Below, in pieces: positions 59,555 to 64,000 of a stretch of DNA of 64,000 nucleotides (position 1 is the first letter of the stretch; the number at the start of each line of letters is the position of its first letter). A model generated the notes under the pieces. The model did not search any database and was not told where the DNA came from. It was given only the letters and a program-made list of their open reading frames with translations. Source of the DNA: RBG-13-68-16 sp050018455 (lineage in GTDB: Bacteria > Acidobacteriota > Thermoanaerobaculia > Thermoanaerobaculales > Thermoanaerobaculaceae); NCBI GenBank assembly GCA_050018455.1, contig JBEKAA010000004.1, forward strand, positions 310,001-374,000. Direction: 5' to 3'. A program made the translations under genes and the position numbers.

Positions 59555-60256
59555 ATGAGTGGGCAGCGGCGGCCGCGGGTGGCGGTGGTGATCTTCCCGG
59601 GGTCGAACTGTGACCGCGATGCGCTCGCTGCCGTCGAGTTGGTGGGAGGCGAGGCGGTTCCGGTCTGGCACCAGAGCGCCGACCTCGCAGGCTGCGCGGC
59701 GGTGATCCTGCCGGGCGGCTTCTCGTACGGTGACTACCTGCGGGCCGGGGCGATGGCGGCTCACTCTCCGGTGATGGCCTCCGTGCGCCGCCACGCCGCC
59801 GACGGCGGGCCGGTGCTCGGCATCTGCAACGGGTTCCAGATGCTGCTCGAGATCGGTTTGCTGCCCGGCGCGATGCTGATGAATCGCACGCTGCGGTTCA
59901 TCTGCCGCGATGTGCACGTGCGGGTGGAGCGGAACGACCTCGCTCTTCTCAGGCACCTCTCCGGTGGCCAGGTGCTCCGGCTGCCGATCGCGCACAAGGA
60001 GGGGAACTGGTTCGCCAGCACCAATGCCGTTCGAGAGGTGGAGGCAAGAGGCATGGTGGCGCTTCGCTACTGCGCGCCGACCGGGGAGCTCGACGATGGC
60101 GCCAACCCCAACGGTTCACTGAACGCGATCGCCGGGCTGGTCAACGTGCAGGGCAACGTGCTCGGGATGATGCCGCACCCCGAGCGTCGTATGCGAGCGC
60201 TGCTCGGCGGTGAGGACGGAGCTGCGCTGATCCGCGGTCTGGTGGAGGCGGCATGA
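59555..60256 (+). CDS. purQ: Phosphoribosylformylglycinamidine synthase subunit PurQ
   Basis: A 233-residue class I glutamine amidotransferase supplying ammonia to PurL. The nucleophile is in LGICNGFQML; FPGSNCDRD starts the fold; His and Glu are in MMPHPERR. Overlaps purL by 4 bases. Confidence 0.96.
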   Translation: MSGQRRPRVAVVIFPGSNCDRDALAAVELVGGEAVPVWHQSADLAGCAAVILPGGFSYGDYLRAGAMAAHSPVMASVRRHAADGGPVLGICNGFQMLLEIGLLPGAMLMNRTLRFICRDVHVRVERNDLALLRHLSGGQVLRLPIAHKEGNWFASTNAVREVEARGMVALRYCAPTGELDDGANPNGSLNAIAGLVNVQGNVLGMMPHPERRMRALLGGEDGAALIRGLVEAA

Positions 60257-62445
60257 AGTGGGATGCGCCTGCGACGGTTGAACTGGCGCGAGAGCACGGG
60301 CTCTCGGAGCAGGAGTATGAGCGCATCCTCTCCGACCTCGGCCGGGTACCGAATCTCACCGAACTCGGGATCTTCGCCGCCCTTTGGTCGGAGCACTGCT
60401 CGTACAAATCCTCCAGGGTTCACCTCAAGAAGTTCCCGACGCGCGGCCCCCGGGTGGTTCAGGGACCCGGTGAGAACGCCGGCGTCGTGGACCTCGGGCA
60501 GGGGTGGGTCACCGTCTTCAAGATGGAATCTCACAACCACCCTTCCTTCATCGAGCCGTACCAAGGCGCGGCGACGGGCGTCGGAGGCATCCTGCGGGAC
60601 GTCTTCACGATGGGGGCGCGGCCGGTGATGCTCCTCGACTCGCTGCGGTTCGGGTCGCTCGGCGCGCCTCGGATGACGCACCTCGTCGACGGAGTCGTGC
60701 GAGGGATCGGCGACTACGGCAACTGCGTCGGCGTCCCCACGGTGGGGGGTGAGGTCGACTTCCACCCGAGCTACAACGGCAACATCCTCGTGAACGCCAT
60801 GTGTGTCGGCGTGGCTCGGGCCGACGGGATCTTCTACGGGCGGGCCTCGGGACCGGGCAACCGCGTCGTGTACCTCGGTTCCAAGACCGGCCGCGACGGC
60901 ATCCACGGGGCCACGATGGCCTCCGACGTCTTCGACGAGAGCGCGAGCGCAAAGCGGCCCACGGTCCAGGTGGGTGATCCGTTCACGGAGAAGCTGCTGA
61001 TCGAGTGCTGCCTCGAGCTGATGGGCAGCAGCCTCGTGGTCGGCATCCAGGACATGGGTGCGGCCGGTCTGACATCCTCCGCGTTCGAGATGGCGGCCAG
61101 GGCCGGGTGCGGGCTCACGCTCGATCTTTCCAAAGTGCCGGCGCGCGAGAGGGGGATGACCCCGTACGAGCTGATGCTCTCCGAGTCGCAGGAGCGCATG
61201 GTGCTGGTGGTGACGCCCGAGAACGTCGCGCCGGTGCTCGATGTGTGTAGCCGCTGGGGGCTGGACGCGGTCGAGATCGGCACCGTGATCCCCGAGCCGG
61301 AGGTGGTGGCCAGCTTCGAGGGGAGGCAGGCGTTTCGGCTTCCACTGCCCCCGCTCGTGGACGAGGCTCCCCGATACCAGCGGCCGTGGGTGCCGCCCGT
61401 TCCCGCCGCGGCGGTGACCCTGCCGAAGCTGCACGACCGTGACTGGGTGGCCGATCTGCGCGAGCTCCTGGCGTCGCCGGTGTTCGCGAGCTCGAAGCCG
61501 ATCTGGCAGCAGTACGACCAATCGGTGGGTGCCAGCACCGTGGTCGGGCCGGGTGCCGACGCGGCGCTGCAGATCGTCGAGGGCACGAGCATTGGCCTGG
61601 CGGCGACGACCGACTGCAACGCCCTTGCGTGCTCCCTCGACCCGTTCAACGGCGCAGCGCAGGCCGTGGCCGAGGCCGTGCGCAACCTGGCGTGCGTGGG
61701 CGCCGAGCCGGTGGGCGTGACCGACTGCCTCAACTTCGGCTCGCCGGAAAATCCGGGCGTGATGGGGCAGTTCGTCGCCGCCGTGGACGGTCTGGCCGAG
61801 GCGTGCCGTGCGTTCGAGGTCCCCGTGGTCTCCGGCAACGTGTCGTTCTACAACGAGACCTCGGGCACGGCGATTCAGCCGACGCCCACGGTGGGCATGG
61901 TCGGCGTGGTGCCGGAGGTGCGGTTCCGGCCGCGCTCGCACTGGCAGGTCGGTGACGCCATCTACATGCTCGGACCGCTGGAAGGCGAACTCGGCGGGTC
62001 GAGGTACCTGCAGATCGTGCTCGGCCTGGAGGCCGGTCCCGTGCCGGCGGTCGACTACGAGGGCGAGCGCCGGAGCGCAGCGGTCGCCCGCGACCTGGTG
62101 CGCCTCGGCCTCGCCGCCGCCAAGGACCTCTCGGACGGAGGACTCGCCGTCGCTGCAGTCGAGATGAGCGCTGGCGCCATCGGGTGCAAGCTGACGTTGC
62201 CGACAGGCGTTTCGCCGGTCCGCGCCCTGTTCGGCGAGTGGCGCGGCGGTTTCCTGCTCGCGGCGCCGGTGCCACTGGAGCCCGCGCTCGAAAGGGCCTG
62301 CCACGGGCTCCCGTTGACGCGGTTGGGCGTCGCGGGCGGTACCAAACTGGTTTTCGCTCTCGGGCGCGAGATCGTGCTCGAGGCTCCGGTCGCAGGGCTC
62401 GCGGCGCTGGGCGAGAAGGGTTTGGAATGGCTCTCCGAGGCGTGA
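60253..62445 (+). CDS. purL: Phosphoribosylformylglycinamidine synthase subunit PurL
   Basis: A 730-residue ATP-dependent FGAM synthase of the small PurL type. It has LWSEHCSYKSS, MESHNHPSFIEPYQGAATGVGG, PTVGGEVDF, IQDMGAAGLTSS and KDLSDGGLAVA. It needs PurQ and PurS, both encoded just upstream. It overlaps purF by 19 bases. Confidence 0.97.
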   Translation: MKWDAPATVELAREHGLSEQEYERILSDLGRVPNLTELGIFAALWSEHCSYKSSRVHLKKFPTRGPRVVQGPGENAGVVDLGQGWVTVFKMESHNHPSFIEPYQGAATGVGGILRDVFTMGARPVMLLDSLRFGSLGAPRMTHLVDGVVRGIGDYGNCVGVPTVGGEVDFHPSYNGNILVNAMCVGVARADGIFYGRASGPGNRVVYLGSKTGRDGIHGATMASDVFDESASAKRPTVQVGDPFTEKLLIECCLELMGSSLVVGIQDMGAAGLTSSAFEMAARAGCGLTLDLSKVPARERGMTPYELMLSESQERMVLVVTPENVAPVLDVCSRWGLDAVEIGTVIPEPEVVASFEGRQAFRLPLPPLVDEAPRYQRPWVPPVPAAAVTLPKLHDRDWVADLRELLASPVFASSKPIWQQYDQSVGASTVVGPGADAALQIVEGTSIGLAATTDCNALACSLDPFNGAAQAVAEAVRNLACVGAEPVGVTDCLNFGSPENPGVMGQFVAAVDGLAEACRAFEVPVVSGNVSFYNETSGTAIQPTPTVGMVGVVPEVRFRPRSHWQVGDAIYMLGPLEGELGGSRYLQIVLGLEAGPVPAVDYEGERRSAAVARDLVRLGLAAAKDLSDGGLAVAAVEMSAGAIGCKLTLPTGVSPVRALFGEWRGGFLLAAPVPLEPALERACHGLPLTRLGVAGGTKLVFALGREIVLEAPVAGLAALGEKGLEWLSEA

Positions 62446-63848
62446 GCGACGCGGACGACACGTTCCACGATGAATGCGGCGTGTGTGCCGTGCTCGGCCA
62501 CCCGGACGCCGCGAACCTCGTCTATCTCGGTCTCTACGCGCTCCAGCATCGCGGTCAGGAGTCCGCCGGAATCGCAGCCTTCGATGGGCGCGAGCTGCGT
62601 CACAAGAAGGCAATGGGGTACGTGGCGGACATATTCAGTCGGGAGGTCATCGAGGAGCTGCCCGGCACCGTGGCTCTAGGTCACGTGCGGTACGCCACCG
62701 CCGGAAACTCGACCCTCGCGAACGCGCAGCCCGTGGTGGCCACGACCCACAGGGGCCTGGTGGCGCTCGCACACAACGGCAACCTCGTCAACGCGCTGAG
62801 GCTCCGGCAGCAGCTCGAAAAGCAGGGTGCAATCTTCCAGTCGACCTCGGACAGCGAGGTGTTCCTGCACCTGCTGGCGCGTTCGAAGTCTCCGACCCTC
62901 GAGGGCGCGTTGCTCGAGACGTTGGACGCGGTCGTCGGCGCGTACTCGCTCGCCGTCGTGTGTGACGGCAGGCTCTTCGCTGCCCGCGACCCTCATGGGT
63001 TCCGGCCGCTCGCCCTTGGACGGCTCGGCGAGGCGTGGGTCGTGGCGTCCGAAACCTGCGCCTTCGACCTGATCGAGGCGAGGATGGTCCGGGAGGTGGG
63101 CCCCGGCGAGCTCGTCGAGCTGGCCGGCGAGGAGCCGCGCGTTCTGCACCCGCCGTCGCCGGGGCCGTACGCTCACTGCGTCTTCGAGCACGTCTACTTC
63201 GCCCGCCCTGATTCCCGTGTCTTCGGCGAAGACGTGGGTCCGGCGCGCGAGAAGCTCGGGGAGCGTTTGGCCAGGGAACACCCGGCGAGCGCGGACATCG
63301 TCGTCGCGGTCCCGGACTCGGGCGTGCCGGCGGCTCTCGGCTACGCCCGCGAGTCCGGTCTGCCGTTCGTGCTCGGCCTGGTGCGCAACCACTACGTCGG
63401 TCGGACCTTCATCGAGCCGCGCCAGTCGATCCGGCACTTCGGCGTCAAGGTCAAGCTGAACCCGGTTCGGGCGGCGGTCGCGGGCAAGCGCGTCGTGCTG
63501 GTCGACGACTCGATAGTCCGCGGCACGACCTCCCGCAAAATCGTCATGATGCTGAAGGCCGCCGGCGCGCTCGAGGTCCATCTGCGCATCTCGTCCCCCC
63601 CGACCATCGGGCCGTGCTTCTACGGGATCGACACGCCCCAGCGCCGGGAGTTGATCGCTTCGAGCCAGAGCGTGGAGGAGATCCGGGCTTTCGTGGGCGC
63701 CGACTCGCTCGGATACCTTTCCGAGGAGGGGATGCTCTCGTGCCTGGCCACGCCGGCGCCGAACTTCTGCACCGCGTGCTTCTCCGGCCGCTACCGTGTT
63801 CTCGACGAGGAGGACCACGCGGACGTCGTCGCAAAGGAGGAACGGTGA
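62427..63848 (+). CDS. purF: Amidophosphoribosyltransferase
   Basis: A 473-residue enzyme of the first committed purine step. A short propeptide precedes the N-terminal nucleophile Cys in DECGVCAVLGHP. The PRPP loop is VVLVDDSIVRGTTS. Cysteines in AHCVFEHV, GPCFYGID and FCTACFSG match the four [4Fe-4S] ligands of the Bacillus-type enzyme. It starts inside purL. Confidence 0.97.
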   Translation: MALRGVSDADDTFHDECGVCAVLGHPDAANLVYLGLYALQHRGQESAGIAAFDGRELRHKKAMGYVADIFSREVIEELPGTVALGHVRYATAGNSTLANAQPVVATTHRGLVALAHNGNLVNALRLRQQLEKQGAIFQSTSDSEVFLHLLARSKSPTLEGALLETLDAVVGAYSLAVVCDGRLFAARDPHGFRPLALGRLGEAWVVASETCAFDLIEARMVREVGPGELVELAGEEPRVLHPPSPGPYAHCVFEHVYFARPDSRVFGEDVGPAREKLGERLAREHPASADIVVAVPDSGVPAALGYARESGLPFVLGLVRNHYVGRTFIEPRQSIRHFGVKVKLNPVRAAVAGKRVVLVDDSIVRGTTSRKIVMMLKAAGALEVHLRISSPPTIGPCFYGIDTPQRRELIASSQSVEEIRAFVGADSLGYLSEEGMLSCLATPAPNFCTACFSGRYRVLDEEDHADVVAKEER

Positions 63849-63861
63849 CAGGTTCGATGCG

Positions 63862-63994
63862 AGCAGAGGAGTTCAAGACGGCAGGGGAGCGGAGGAGCAT
63901 GGGAGCAGAGGAGCACAAAGCAGCTCAGGCCGAAGCTGTTGCTTCCTCTTCTGTACTTTTGCTCCTCTGCCCCTCCGCACCTCTGCTCCTCTGC
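63862..63994. repeat. Octamer-repeat inverted element at the window end
   Basis: Purine-rich GAGCAGAGGAG-type units (63862-63915) face GCTCCTCTGCCCCTCCGC-type units (63944-63994). Same sequence theme as elements A, B and E. No gene in 63849-64000. Confidence 0.8.
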
Positions 63995-64000
63995 GTGACG

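Noticed and set aside
60067..62613. 848-residue minus-strand open frame opposite purL
   Set aside because: Shadow of a GC-rich gene; purL and its overlaps with purQ and purF are certain.

Overview
The window is GC-rich bacterial chromosome from a Gram-negative, probably anaerobic or facultative organism. Lipid A/LPS-core genes (waaA, lpxK, rfaE1, rfaE2, a heptosyltransferase), two secretin/type IV pilus-type gene sets, sigma-54 regulation, a [NiFe]-hydrogenase/heterodisulfide-reductase operon and a selenocysteine tRNA point to a metabolically versatile deep-branching lineage. Acidobacteriota is my tentative guess; Myxococcota or Desulfobacterota-like lineages are not excluded. No rRNA, CRISPR array or intact IS transposase was seen.

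Layout. 1-2125: a two-component system (truncated histidine kinase plus NtrC-type regulator). 2126-12784: a sigma-54 promoter and an eleven-gene operon encoding HdrC, HdrB, the N-terminal half of HdrA, NuoE-like, NuoF-like, a NuoG-like/HdrA C-terminal-half fusion, MvhD, hydrogenase small and large subunits, a maturation protease and a small zinc-finger protein. This is probably a soluble NAD-linked, flavin-based electron-bifurcating hydrogenase complex and is the most unusual system here. 12862-19782: miscellaneous genes (M48 protease, PC4-like, cupin, one-domain asparaginase, orphan citF-like, LEA2-like, cysteine desulfurase). 19837-25428: LPS biosynthesis. 25701-26330: an exported protein. 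26499-32631 (minus strand): a second sigma-54 operon with a GcvH-like protein, a HybA-like ferredoxin, an NrfD/HybB-like quinone-interacting subunit, a kinase with haem-binding motifs, its NtrC-type regulator and an archaemetzincin. 32993-42546: a heptosyltransferase, pilBTCSR, DUF192 and galU. 42586-43320: a giant imperfect palindrome. 43339-44911: an FmdB-like protein, a DUF4388 protein, tRNA-Sec and tRNA-Ala. 45051-56626: an ECF sigma/anti-sigma pair leading a secretin/pseudopilin secretion or pilus-like operon. 56662-63848: M16 peptidase, dut, an MBL-fold nuclease and purSQLF.

Three cross-cutting signals matter. (1) Eleven loci carry 7- or 8-bp tandem repeats, many arranged as inverted arms in gene-free gaps; two lie inside the 5' coding parts of adjacent pseudopilin genes, where a change in copy number would switch the reading frame. 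(2) Several genes have a TANNNT -10 hexamer only 6-9 bases before the start codon, which suggests leaderless transcription. (3) Both NtrC-type two-component systems sit beside a recognisable -24/-12 promoter with an inverted repeat upstream.
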